DNA from: JALZKA01 sp963717635
GTDB lineage: Bacteria; Actinomycetota; Thermoleophilia; Solirubrobacterales; 70-9
Length of the DNA: 64,000 bases
Assembly (NCBI GenBank): GCA_963717635.1
Contig: OY970347.1
Location: 1,488,001-1,552,000 of the forward strand
Direction of reading: 5' to 3'
How positions within the stretch are numbered: the first letter of the stretch is position 1; the number at the start of each line of letters is the position of its first letter. The position numbers and the translations under genes were made by a program. Below, one piece after another: positions 34,068 to 42,617 of this stretch. The notes under the pieces are model-generated. The model did not search any database. It saw only the letters and a list, made by a program, of their open reading frames with translations, and was not told the DNA's origin.

Positions 34068-35679
34068 CGTCGCCGGGACCGAGGCGGTCGGGGCTGATCG
34101 TCCGATGCTCGAGATCAACGGCCTGAAGAAGCGCTTCGGCGGGATCCTGGCAATCGACGGCGCCGAATTCGCCGTTCGCTCGGGGTCGATCACGGCGCTG
34201 ATCGGTCCCAATGGAGCCGGCAAGACGACCCTGTTCAACGTCGTGACCGGCTTCTACAGCCCGGATGCGGGAGCGATCCGCTACCGCGGTGATTCGATCT
34301 ACGGCGAGCGTCCGGACGTCATCGCAAGAGGCGGGATGGTTCGGACCTTCCAGATCACCAAGGCGCTCTCGGCGATGCCGGTCATCGACAACATGCTGCT
34401 CGCGGGCCCGCGCCATCCAGGCGAGAGCCTGATCGGCCTGATGACCCAGCCGGGCCGCGCGCGCCGGCGAGAGCGGGAGCTCGAGGAGCACGCGTACGAG
34501 CTCCTGAAGACCTTCAACCTCGAGGCGAAGGCCAATGACTACGCGGGAACGCTGTCGGGCGGACAGCGCAAGCTCCTCGAGCTGGCGCGCGCCCTGATGA
34601 CCGAGCCCGAGATGGTCCTCCTCGACGAACCGATGGCCGGCATCAACCCCACCCTGGGACGCCGCCTGCTGGAGCACATCGAGCAGCTGCGCGGCGAGCA
34701 GGGCGTCACCTTCCTGTTCGTCGAGCACGACATGGATGTCGTCATGAAGCACTCGGACGAGGTCGTCGTGATGGCGGAGGGTCGAGTGATCGCACACGGT
34801 CTGCCCGAGGAGGTCCGCAGCGACACGCGGGTCATCGACGCCTATCTGGGCGGTGCCCACGATGAGTCCCCGGCCACGACGAGAGCGCCGGGGGCCTCAC
34901 GGCCGCAGGCGTCGGGTGCGAAATCCGTGCTGCGCGTCAATGACCTCGTGGCCGGCTACACGCCGGAGGTCGACATCCTCAACGACGTGGAACTGGACGT
35001 CCGCGAGGGCGAGATCGTGACGATCGTGGGCCCGAATGGAGCCGGTAAGTCAACCTTGATGAAGGCCGTGTTCGGGCTCGTCCCACCGCGAGCCGGCCGG
35101 ATCGAGCTGCACGGCGAGAGCATCACCGGCGAGCGCCCGCACAACGTCACCCGAAAGGGGGTGAGCTACGTCCCGCAGCTCGACAACGTCTTTCCCAACC
35201 TGACGGTGCGCGAGAACCTCGAGCTCGGCGCCGTCGCCGGCAGCGGGATCGACGTGGACGAACGCATGGAGCGGATGTTCGCGTTGTTTCCGCGGCTCGA
35301 AGAGCGCCAGCGCCAGCAGGCGGGCACGATGTCGGGGGGCGAGCGGCAGATGCTCGCGATGGCGCGGGCGCTGATGCCCGAGCCCCACGTGCTCCTCCTG
35401 GACGAGCCGTCAGCCGGGCTCGCGCCGGCCTTCGTCGATGCGATCTTCGAGAAGGTCGAGGAGGTGAACGCCACCGGCGTGACGATCCTGATGGTCGAAC
35501 AGAACGCGAGGAGAGCCCTCGCGATGTCGGATCGCGGCTACGTCCTCGACCTCGGCACAAACCGGTTCGAGGGCCGCGGCTCCGAGCTGCTTGCGGACCC
35601 GAAGGTCGCCGACCTCTACCTGGGCGGCGGCAGCGGCCGTGTCGATGCACAGGCCGGTGAAACAGGCTCAGGCGCCTAG
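34060..35679 (+). CDS. LivG-LivF fused ATPase of the branched-chain amino acid transporter
   Basis: A 539-residue protein holding two complete ABC ATPase domains, each normally a separate subunit. Domain 1 (about residues 10-262) is LivG-like: GPNGAGKTTLFNVV Walker A, LSGGQRKLLELARAL signature, VLLDEPMAGINP Walker B. Domain 2 (about 290-535) is LivF-like: GPNGAGKSTLMKAVF, MSGGERQMLAMARAL, LLLDEPSAGLAP. The linker at about residues 265-290 is Ala/Pro/Ser-rich. The fusion fixes the 1:1 pairing of the ATPases. GTG start at 34060. Confidence 0.92.
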   Translation: MSDVAGTEAVGADRPMLEINGLKKRFGGILAIDGAEFAVRSGSITALIGPNGAGKTTLFNVVTGFYSPDAGAIRYRGDSIYGERPDVIARGGMVRTFQITKALSAMPVIDNMLLAGPRHPGESLIGLMTQPGRARRRERELEEHAYELLKTFNLEAKANDYAGTLSGGQRKLLELARALMTEPEMVLLDEPMAGINPTLGRRLLEHIEQLRGEQGVTFLFVEHDMDVVMKHSDEVVVMAEGRVIAHGLPEEVRSDTRVIDAYLGGAHDESPATTRAPGASRPQASGAKSVLRVNDLVAGYTPEVDILNDVELDVREGEIVTIVGPNGAGKSTLMKAVFGLVPPRAGRIELHGESITGERPHNVTRKGVSYVPQLDNVFPNLTVRENLELGAVAGSGIDVDERMERMFALFPRLEERQRQQAGTMSGGERQMLAMARALMPEPHVLLLDEPSAGLAPAFVDAIFEKVEEVNATGVTILMVEQNARRALAMSDRGYVLDLGTNRFEGRGSELLADPKVADLYLGGGSGRVDAQAGETGSGA

Positions 35680-35696
35680 CGCATTCGCAAAGCAAT

Positions 35697-35724
35697 GCGG
35701 CCGGGAGCTCTCGCTCCCGGCCGC
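35697..35724. terminator. Hairpin between convergent livG-livF and livK
   Basis: Perfect 12-base arms GCGGCCGGGAGC/GCTCCCGGCCGC with a TCTC loop, between two converging genes. There is no T-run on either side, as is common in high-GC actinobacteria. It would serve both directions. Confidence 0.75.
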
Positions 35725-35768
35725 TGTTCGAGATCAGCTCCTGACGGAGCGGACCGGTGGGTTTGGCG

Positions 35769-37073
35769 CTACTCCTTCGCCTCGCCAATCTCGCCCTCGT
35801 CGAACGGGACCTCGCTGGTCTTCTCCAGCTCTCCCGCCCCGAAGGCGAAGACGTCGTAGACACCGCTGCGCGGGTCGCCCGCGTCATCGAGCTCGATGTC
35901 GCCGCTGACGCCCTGGTAGTCGATGTCGTCGCCGTTCTGGAGCGCCTCGATCGCGTCGGGGAGCTCCTCCCAGGTGTACTGGTCGCCCGGAGCGTTGGTG
36001 ACGTCGCGAAGCACATCGCGCATCTCCTCGCCGTCGGTCGAGCCGGCTGCAACTGCGGCCAGGTAGCACAGAACCGTGTTGTCGAAATTCTGCGCATCGA
36101 ACGGTGCCTGAACAGGACCGCCGGCCGAGTCGAACAGCTCATTGAACGCATCGACTTGGTCAACACCGTCGGGTGATCCTGGCGCGGTAGCTTGCATGCC
36201 GACGACAACGTCGTCGCCGATCAGCTCCGCGAGGTCCGGGAATGCCAGACCGTCGGAGACGAATGCCTTCGACGGATCCCAGTCGCCGGTGCGAACCAGT
36301 GCCGCGCCGACCTTGTCAAACGGATCCGGGAAATCGACCACCATGATCGCGTCGGGATTACCCGAGACGATCTGCGCAGCCTCCGAGTTGTAGCTCGGCT
36401 GCTTGACGTCATAGATGACCGTTTCGCCGACCGTGCCGCCGGCGGCTTCCCACGCCTTGGTGAGCTCGTCAGCGAGCCCCGTGCCGTAGGCGTCGTTCCG
36501 GGCCGCGATGTTGAGGGTCTTGCCCTCGGGCCCTCCGATCGCACCGGCGATCACGTTCGACAGAAGCGGACCCTGTCCCGTATCCGGAATTGCGCTTCGG
36601 AACAGAAAGTCATCGTCTTCGAGTCCGGTGATTTCAGGGCTCGTTGAAGCCGGTGAGATCTGAGGGATCCCCTCACGGCTCGAGACCGACTCGGCAACCG
36701 GGATCGTGACCGACGACGCGAAGGCCCCGTTGAAGCAGGTCGCGTCCTCGGCGACGAGCTTGCGGGCAGCCTGTACGCCGGCCTGCGGATCGGTCTGCGT
36801 GTCCTCGGTCAGCGAGGTGATCGAGTGATCGGCGCCGACCTCCTCAATTGCCGCGTTGATCTCGTCGACCGCAAGTCCAATCGCCTTCTCGCCTGCCGGC
36901 GCGAAGGCCGATAGTGCGCCGGTTTGCGGGACCAGGTTGCCGATCACCATGTCAAGTGACTCACCCTCGCTTCCGCCGCCTCCGTCGTCGTCGTCGTCAC
37001 CGCATGCAGCGACCGCAAACGACGTGAGCGCGGCGAGGGCGAGCGCAGCCAGAAGCAGCGTAAGCCTTCGCAT
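35769..37073 (-). CDS. livK: Branched-chain amino acid-binding lipoprotein (LivK/LivJ-like)
   Basis: A 434-residue periplasmic-binding-protein type 1. The signal ends at the lipobox AVAACGDDD, followed by an Asp/Gly linker; VIGNLVPQTGALSAFAPAG begins the fold and ISPASTSPEITGL is a ligand-contact segment. It captures leucine, isoleucine, valine or a related ligand for LivHM and the fused ATPase. The ATG at 37073 has AGGAG eight bases upstream; an adjacent in-frame TTG is not used. It is read from the opposite strand to the rest of the transporter. Confidence 0.92.
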   Translation of the reverse strand: MRRLTLLLAALALAALTSFAVAACGDDDDDGGGGSEGESLDMVIGNLVPQTGALSAFAPAGEKAIGLAVDEINAAIEEVGADHSITSLTEDTQTDPQAGVQAARKLVAEDATCFNGAFASSVTIPVAESVSSREGIPQISPASTSPEITGLEDDDFLFRSAIPDTGQGPLLSNVIAGAIGGPEGKTLNIAARNDAYGTGLADELTKAWEAAGGTVGETVIYDVKQPSYNSEAAQIVSGNPDAIMVVDFPDPFDKVGAALVRTGDWDPSKAFVSDGLAFPDLAELIGDDVVVGMQATAPGSPDGVDQVDAFNELFDSAGGPVQAPFDAQNFDNTVLCYLAAVAAGSTDGEEMRDVLRDVTNAPGDQYTWEELPDAIEALQNGDDIDYQGVSGDIELDDAGDPRSGVYDVFAFGAGELEKTSEVPFDEGEIGEAKE

Positions 37074-37135
37074 CAAGAATCTCCTCTCTCGAATTCACGG
37101 GGCGATATTCCCCGCAAGGCCAAGTCCTATCACGC

Positions 37136-37627
37136 CTAGCTAACCCGGCGCGGGCCCTCGCCCCCGGAGACGCCCACCCGCCGCCACTCGACGATCAGGC
37201 CGTCCTCGATCACGAACGCGGTCTGCGCGGTGTTGCCGGTCCCGGAGCCGCACACTCCGGCCCCGGGTCGCTCGGTCAGCTCGAAGGTCGCGGTGGTGAA
37301 CTTTCCCTGCGTCTCGGCGCGAATCAGCTCGGCTCCGCAGGGCAGGGCGGCGTTGAATTTCCGGGCGTCGGCTTCCTCCTCGATCTCCAGGAGGATCCCG
37401 TTCTCGGCGACGCTCGGGATCGCGAAAAAATCAGCGGCTGCATCGACATCGCCGCCGGCGAGGGTACGCGCCCACTGGTCGATGACCTCGACGTCGGCGG
37501 GGTCCGCTTCGCCGGGGACCTCCGCCGCATTGCCTGCCGGGTCCGAGTCGGGCTCGCCGTCCCCTCCGCATGCCGACAGGAGCATGCATACCGCCAGCAG
37601 GGCGATTGGTGAGGACCGGCGGAGCAC
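37136..37627 (-). CDS. Small NTF2-like lipoprotein
   Basis: A 163-residue protein with a signal peptide ending in LLSACGG, a Pro/Ala linker and a cone-like domain (DQWARTLAGGDVDAAADFF to the C-terminal FVIEDGLIVEWRRV) that resembles NTF2/SnoaL-like proteins. No function is evident. GTG start at 37627, with no good ribosome binding site. It is divergent from imuB, and the LexA-like box at 37664 lies between the two. Confidence 0.75.
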   Translation of the reverse strand: MLRRSSPIALLAVCMLLSACGGDGEPDSDPAGNAAEVPGEADPADVEVIDQWARTLAGGDVDAAADFFAIPSVAENGILLEIEEEADARKFNAALPCGAELIRAETQGKFTTATFELTERPGAGVCGSGTGNTAQTAFVIEDGLIVEWRRVGVSGGEGPRRVS

Positions 37628-37663
37628 ACCGGAAGTATCTACCCCTGCCGCTTGACGCGTATG

Positions 37664-37677
37664 CGAACATATGTTCG
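37664..37677. promoter_or_regulatory. LexA (SOS) box overlapping the imuB start
   Basis: The perfect 14-base palindrome CGAACATATGTTCG fits the CGAAC-N4-GTTCG LexA consensus of Actinobacteria and Firmicutes. It covers the ATG at 37671. Bound LexA would block RNA polymerase or leaderless initiation. It also sits 37 bases from the divergent lipoprotein start. Confidence 0.8.
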
Positions 37678-38939
37678 TAGTGGTTGCATGCCTGCTCATC
37701 CCCCGCTTTGGCCTGGTCGCCGCGGTGGCCGAGCGGCGCGAGCTGCTCCTGCGGCCGGTTGCGCTGGCGCCTGAGCCGGGCGGGCCGCAGGTGGTCGGCG
37801 ACGCCTCCGGCCCCGCCGAGGCATTTGGGATCACGACCGGGATGCGGCTCGCCGAGGCGCTGGGGCGTTGTCCCGGCCTGGTCCTTGTCCCAGCCGATCC
37901 GGCGCGTGCCGAGGAGGCCTGGGAAGAGCGGCTGGCTCGTCTCGAGGGCATCGGCGCGGCGATTGAGTCGCGGCGGCCCGGCGAGGCGTTCTTCGGGCTC
38001 GATGGCCTGCGCGGGCTTTGGGGCCGGCCCGAGCGGGCACTGGAGCGGGTGCGCAGGGTGGTCGGCCGGGGCGCGCGGCTTGGCGCCGGGCCAACCAGGC
38101 TCTGCGCGCTGGCGGCGGCGTTGCGATCCCGGCCGCGCAAGGCACCGATCGTGATCGGCGCACGGGGAGCCCGAGCGTTCCTTGAGCCGCTGCCCGTGAG
38201 GATCCTGCGCGAGCGCTACGAGGACGAGTGGACGGGGGTCAATCTCGTCGACACCCTGGAGCGGCTCGGCGTCAGCAGTCTGGGTGAGCTGGCGGCGCTC
38301 CCCGATTCGGCCGTGGCCGACCGCTTCGGGACGGCTGGCATGAGGGCGCTGGCAATGGCGCGCGGCGACGAGCAACCGTTGCGGCCACGGGCGCCGCGCG
38401 AGGAGCTTCGCGAGGAGCTGGAGCTGCCCGACGCTGCGACGGGTGGCCAGCTCGAACGCGCGCTCGAGTTTCTGATCGACCGGCTCTTGGCGAACCCCCA
38501 TCGCCGCGGCCGCAGCTTCCGGCGGCTGCGCCTGGAGGCACGGCTGGCGGGCGGTGGCGGCTGGCGGATCGAGGCGGTCACACGAGACGCCAGCGCCGAT
38601 CGCGAGCGGCTGCTCATGGTCCTGCGCCCGAAACTGGCGGCGCTGCCGGCGCCCGCCTCGCACCTGGCGCTTCGAGGGCTCGAGCTCGGCGACGGACAGC
38701 CCCACCAGCCGGCGCTCACCAGCGACGACGGCGAGCGACGTCGCGGCCTGATCGCCGAGGCGGTGCGCCACGCTCGCGCGGCCGCCGGACGCGGCGCGGT
38801 GCTGCGCGTGCTGGACGTTGACGGGGGCTCCAGCGTGCCCGAGCGCCGGGCCACGCTGACCCCCTTTCCTGAGCAGATGCCCGACGGCTCCTCGGCTTCG
38901 CCTCCGGGGCCGGGGCCGTCGGGGTTGGGCGCAGGATGA
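37671..38939 (+). CDS. imuB: ImuB-like DNA polymerase Y-family protein
   Basis: A 422-residue Y-family polymerase homologue without the usual catalytic acidic residues: the first strand reads VVACLLIPRFGL in place of a D-x-D-x-F motif. GPAEAFGITTGMRLAEALGRCP and FFGLDGLRGLWG match ImuB. It bridges DnaE2 to the sliding clamp in the actinobacterial mutasome. The ATG at 37671 lies inside the LexA box; a GTG at 37680 is an alternative. imuA is not upstream. The stop overlaps the next gene by four bases. Confidence 0.88.
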   Translation: MFVVVACLLIPRFGLVAAVAERRELLLRPVALAPEPGGPQVVGDASGPAEAFGITTGMRLAEALGRCPGLVLVPADPARAEEAWEERLARLEGIGAAIESRRPGEAFFGLDGLRGLWGRPERALERVRRVVGRGARLGAGPTRLCALAAALRSRPRKAPIVIGARGARAFLEPLPVRILRERYEDEWTGVNLVDTLERLGVSSLGELAALPDSAVADRFGTAGMRALAMARGDEQPLRPRAPREELREELELPDAATGGQLERALEFLIDRLLANPHRRGRSFRRLRLEARLAGGGGWRIEAVTRDASADRERLLMVLRPKLAALPAPASHLALRGLELGDGQPHQPALTSDDGERRRGLIAEAVRHARAAAGRGAVLRVLDVDGGSSVPERRATLTPFPEQMPDGSSASPPGPGPSGLGAG

Positions 38940-39172
38940 ACGCCGGGCTTCTCTATGTCCCCGGTCCCACCCGGGTGCAGACGGGCCCCGACGGGAGGCC
39001 CCTGGCGGTGGCCGGAGTCGCGGTCGAGGCGGTGCGCGAGGAGTGGCTGGTCGAGGACCGCTGGTGGTCTGGGCGGCCGATCGCGCGCCACTACTTCGAG
39101 CTGGCGCTGGCCGACGGCCGCTGCGAGGTCGTCTTCCGCGAGCGCGCGCGCTGGTTCAAGCAGCGGGCCTAG
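38936..39172 (+). CDS. DUF6504-family small protein
   Basis: A 78-residue protein between imuB and dnaE2. VREEWLVEDRWWSGRPIARHYFELAL and the end RARWFKQRA match, as far as I recall, the small DUF6504 proteins found next to imuB/dnaE2 in Actinobacteria. The role in mutagenesis is unknown; it may be a partner of ImuB or DnaE2. It overlaps the imuB stop by four bases and ends five bases before dnaE2. Confidence 0.75.
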   Translation: MNAGLLYVPGPTRVQTGPDGRPLAVAGVAVEAVREEWLVEDRWWSGRPIARHYFELALADGRCEVVFRERARWFKQRA

Positions 39173-39176
39173 GGCG

Positions 39177-42100
39177 ATGGGCTACGTCGAGCTGCATTGC
39201 CACTCCGGCTTCTCGTTCCTCGATGGCGCCTCGCACCCCGACGAGCTGGCGGCCGCAGCGGCCGCCCAGAGCCATGAGGCGCTCGCGATCACGGACCACG
39301 ACGGCGTCTGGGGGGCGATGGAGTTCGCCCAAGCGGCCGTGCCGCTGGGCGTCAGGCCGATAGTGGGAGCCGAGGTCACGGTCAGGAAGGTCGCCCGGGA
39401 GTTCCACCTCACCCTGCTGGTCGAGTCGGTCGCGGGCTGGCGGAACCTCTGCCTGCTCCTGACCGAGGCGCATGCGGGAACCCGACCGGCTGCGGGAGAA
39501 ATCCCTTATCAGGGGGGCAAACCTGCTTTCGCGACCAAGGTCGCTGATTCCACCACCGCCCTCCCCCCCGTGCTGCCGCTCGAATCACTCGAGCGGCATG
39601 CGGACGGGCTCGTCTGCCTCTCGGGCTGTGCGCGCGAGGGCGCCCTGGCCGGGGTCTTCGAATGGGCCGGGGGTCGCCCTTCGGGGTCCGAGACGCGGTG
39701 GGCGACGGCGCTCGGGCGACGCCTGGTCGCCGCGTTCGGGCCGGACCGGTTCCGGGTCGAGCTGCAGCGCCCGTTCTGGCGTCATGACCGGGCGCGCAAC
39801 CGCTGGCTCGCCGGCCTGGCGGCGCGGCTTGGGGTGCCCTGCGTAGCGACGGGCAACGTTCACGCCCACGACTCGGTCCGCACGCCGCTGCAGGACGCCC
39901 TGGTCGCGATCAGGCTGGGCGCCTCCCTTGATGAGACCGAGTCGCTTCGACGCGGCAACCGACGGGCGGTGCTGACGCCTCCGGATCAGATGGCGGCGCG
40001 GTTCGGCGAGCATCCGGATGCCGTGGACGAGACCGAGCGGCTGGCCGAGCGGCTGCGCTTCGACCTCACGCACGACCACGGCTACCGCTATCCCGGCGCT
40101 GAGGACGAGGGCGCTGACCGGAAGCTCGCCGAGATCTGCGCCGCGCGCTTCGACGGCCGCTACGCCGGCACGCCCGAGCTGCGCGAGGCGCGCGGGCGCC
40201 TGGACGAGGAGCTGCGCGTGATCCGCAAGCTCCGTCTGTCCGGGTTCTTCCTCTTGCACGCAGACCTGCTGGAGCTGGCGCGCGAGGTTGCGCGCGAGGT
40301 CCGCGGGCCGGAATCGGCGCGATCGGTGTTGCCCCCGGGGCGCGGTCGGGGCTCGAGCGTCAGCTCGATCGTCTGCTACCTGACCGGCCTCTCGCACGTG
40401 GACCCCGTCAAGTCGGGCCTGTTCCTGGGGCGGTTCCTGAACGAGGAGATCACCGAGGCGCCCGACATCGACCTGGACTTCCCCCGCGACGTCCGCGAGC
40501 GCCTGATTCCCCGCATCCACGAGCGCTACGGACGCGAGCGCTCGGCCCTGGTCGCCGCCTTTCCGACCTTCAAGGTCCGGGGCGCGGTGCGCGACCTCGG
40601 CAAGGCGCTGGGGCTGCCGCCGACCGAGATCGAGCGCGTCGCCCGCTCGGTCGACGCCTGGGCGGGCGAGGGCTTCGACCAGGACATGGCCGCCGTGATC
40701 GGCGATCGGCGGGCCCAAACACGGCGCTGGCGGGCACTGTCGCACCTGGTGCGCGACGCTTGGGGGCTGCCGCGCCATCCCTCGCAGCATCCGGGCGGGA
40801 TGGTGCTATCCACTCGGCGGCTGACGGAGCTTTGCCCGGTCGTGCCGGCGGCGATGGAGGGACGCCAGATCGTGCAGTGGGACAAGGACTCGTGCGCGGA
40901 CGCAGGCTTCCTGAAGATCGACCTGCTGGGCCTCGGCATGCTCTCCGCGGTCGAGCGCTGTGTCGAGATGGTGGCGCGGACCCGCTCCGAGCGGCTCGAC
41001 CTGACGCGGATCCCGCTCGACGACCCTGACACGTTTCGCGCGATCCGCCGCGCCGAGACGACCGGCGTCTTCCAGATCGAGAGCAGGGCGCAGATGCAGA
41101 TGCTTCCGCGGAGCCTGCCGCAGGACCTCGACGACCTGACGGTGCAGGTCGCGCTGGTTCGCCCCGGCCCGATCCAGGGCGGCGCCGTCCACCCCTATCT
41201 CGAACGGCGCCGGCGGCTGCGCGAGGACCCGAGCTATCGAGTTCCCTACGAGCATCCGTCGCTGGAGCCGATCCTCAGCGACACGCTGGGCGCGATCGTC
41301 TTCCAGGATCAGGTGATCCAGGTGGCGATGGCGCTGTCCGGCTTCGGGGCGGGCGAGGCGGAGGGGCTGCGGCGGGCGATGAGCCGCAAGCGCTCCGGTG
41401 ACGCGATCAACGCGTACCGCGACCGGTTCCTGGACGGGGCCACGGACCGAGGAGTCGAGCGCGAGGTCGCGGAGCGCGTCTTCGAGCAGATCCGCGGCTT
41501 CTCGGGCTTCGGCTTTCCGAAGTCGCACGCAACCGCCTTCGGCCTGCTCGCGTATCAGTCCACCTGGCTTCGTGTGCACCGCGGGCCAGAGTTCCTGTGC
41601 GGGCTTCTGAACGAGCAGCCGATGGGCTTCTATCCGCCCGACGCGCTGGTCCACGAGGCGCAGCGGCGCGGGATCGAGGTGCGCGGCCCCGATGTCAACG
41701 TCAGCGAGGTCGAATGCTCGGTCGAGCCCGATTTGGGCGTGCGGATCGGGCTCGGCTATGTGAACGGATTGCGCTCAGACGATGCGTCCGCGATCGTCGC
41801 CGAACGCGAGAGCGGTGGTCTCTACGGCGGGCTCGGCGAGCTTGCCTCGCGGGCCGGCGCCCAGGGCGACGCGCTCGAGCTGCTTGCCTGGGCCGGTGCC
41901 TGTGAGTCGATCGTGGCCGACCCCGGGGCTCGCCGCCCTGCTCTCTGGCGCCTGGGGGTTGCGAGCGGAGTCGGCCGGCATGGCCAGCTGTCGCTGCCAA
42001 TCGAACCGCCCGCCGCCCCGGAGCTGGCCGAGCTCGGCGAGTGGGACCTGGCGGTGGCGGACTATGCCTCGACCGGCGTCACCCTGGGAGCTCATCCCCT

Positions 42101-42518
42101 GGCGCTGATGCGCCCGCGCCTGGAGGGCCTGGCGACGAGCGCGGACACGACCCGGCTCGCGGACGGGACGAGCATCGAGATCGCCGGCCTGGTAGTCGCC
42201 CGGCAGCGCCCGGCGACCGCGCGCGGGGTCGTGTTCATGCTGCTCGAGGACGAGTTCGGGATGGTCAACGTGGTCGTGCTGCCGCCCGTATACACAGCAT
42301 GTCGCCTGCCGGTCCGGACCGCCTCGTTCGTCCGAGTGAAGGGTCGGTTTGAGCGCCGCGAGCGCGTGGTCAACGTCGTCGCCACCCGGGTCGAGGCGCT
42401 TGTGACTCCCGACTTGGCGCTCGCCGATGTGCGCCCGCTCGAGCCAGCCGTCGAGCCGGTCGAGATCGGTGAGCTGGCTGCAGTTGCACCCCGGGCGCAC
42501 AGCTGGGGCCGGCGGTGA
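39177..42518 (+). CDS. dnaE2: Error-prone DNA polymerase DnaE2
   Basis: A 1113-residue C-family polymerase for lesion bypass and SOS mutagenesis. The N-terminal PHP domain begins YVELHCHSGFSFLDGASHP; the palm motif PDIDLDFPRDVRERL lies near residue 430; a helix-hairpin-helix and OB-fold part with IEIAGLVVARQRPATARGV closes the protein. Residues about 109-123 are encoded by an inserted interspersed repeat (39505-39546). The ATG at 39177 follows the DUF6504 stop by five bases and gives the canonical PHP start. Confidence 0.95.
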   Translation: MGYVELHCHSGFSFLDGASHPDELAAAAAAQSHEALAITDHDGVWGAMEFAQAAVPLGVRPIVGAEVTVRKVAREFHLTLLVESVAGWRNLCLLLTEAHAGTRPAAGEIPYQGGKPAFATKVADSTTALPPVLPLESLERHADGLVCLSGCAREGALAGVFEWAGGRPSGSETRWATALGRRLVAAFGPDRFRVELQRPFWRHDRARNRWLAGLAARLGVPCVATGNVHAHDSVRTPLQDALVAIRLGASLDETESLRRGNRRAVLTPPDQMAARFGEHPDAVDETERLAERLRFDLTHDHGYRYPGAEDEGADRKLAEICAARFDGRYAGTPELREARGRLDEELRVIRKLRLSGFFLLHADLLELAREVAREVRGPESARSVLPPGRGRGSSVSSIVCYLTGLSHVDPVKSGLFLGRFLNEEITEAPDIDLDFPRDVRERLIPRIHERYGRERSALVAAFPTFKVRGAVRDLGKALGLPPTEIERVARSVDAWAGEGFDQDMAAVIGDRRAQTRRWRALSHLVRDAWGLPRHPSQHPGGMVLSTRRLTELCPVVPAAMEGRQIVQWDKDSCADAGFLKIDLLGLGMLSAVERCVEMVARTRSERLDLTRIPLDDPDTFRAIRRAETTGVFQIESRAQMQMLPRSLPQDLDDLTVQVALVRPGPIQGGAVHPYLERRRRLREDPSYRVPYEHPSLEPILSDTLGAIVFQDQVIQVAMALSGFGAGEAEGLRRAMSRKRSGDAINAYRDRFLDGATDRGVEREVAERVFEQIRGFSGFGFPKSHATAFGLLAYQSTWLRVHRGPEFLCGLLNEQPMGFYPPDALVHEAQRRGIEVRGPDVNVSEVECSVEPDLGVRIGLGYVNGLRSDDASAIVAERESGGLYGGLGELASRAGAQGDALELLAWAGACESIVADPGARRPALWRLGVASGVGRHGQLSLPIEPPAAPELAELGEWDLAVADYASTGVTLGAHPLALMRPRLEGLATSADTTRLADGTSIEIAGLVVARQRPATARGVVFMLLEDEFGMVNVVVLPPVYTACRLPVRTASFVRVKGRFERRERVVNVVATRVEALVTPDLALADVRPLEPAVEPVEIGELAAVAPRAHSWGRR
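39505..39546 (-). repeat. Interspersed repeat, copy 3, in frame inside dnaE2
   Basis: Read on the minus strand, this segment shares AGCGAC, CGCGAAAGCA and GTTTGCCCCCC with copy 2. Within dnaE2 it encodes the residues around PYQGGKPAFATKVAD. The same reading frame in copy 2 would give GGKHAFAPYVA, so the two share a peptide as well as a DNA pattern. Confidence 0.6.
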
Positions 42519-42544
42519 ACATCGCTTGCCCAAGCCGTTTCAGC

Positions 42545-42574
42545 GGGATCCTGCAAGATCGATTGCAGGATCCC
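42545..42574. terminator. Hairpin downstream of dnaE2
   Basis: Perfect 12-base arms GGGATCCTGCAA/TTGCAGGATCCC with a six-base GATCGA loop, and a further C-G pair outside. It lies 26 bases after the dnaE2 stop and 30 bases before the SOS box of the next ORF. No T-run follows, so it is either an actinobacterial-type terminator or a regulatory dyad. Confidence 0.6.
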
Positions 42575-42603
42575 GGCGTCCGTCCGGGCCCGCCCCTACC
42601 TTA

Positions 42604-42617
42604 CGAACCCATGTTCG
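42604..42617. promoter_or_regulatory. Second LexA-like box, covering an ATG
   Basis: CGAACCCATGTTCG, extended by a further A to GTTCGA, matches CGAAC-N4-GTTCG. The ATG at 42611 occupies exactly the same place in the box as the imuB ATG. TACCTT at 42597-42602 fits a TAnnnT -10 box placed for leaderless transcription from the ATG. Confidence 0.65.
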
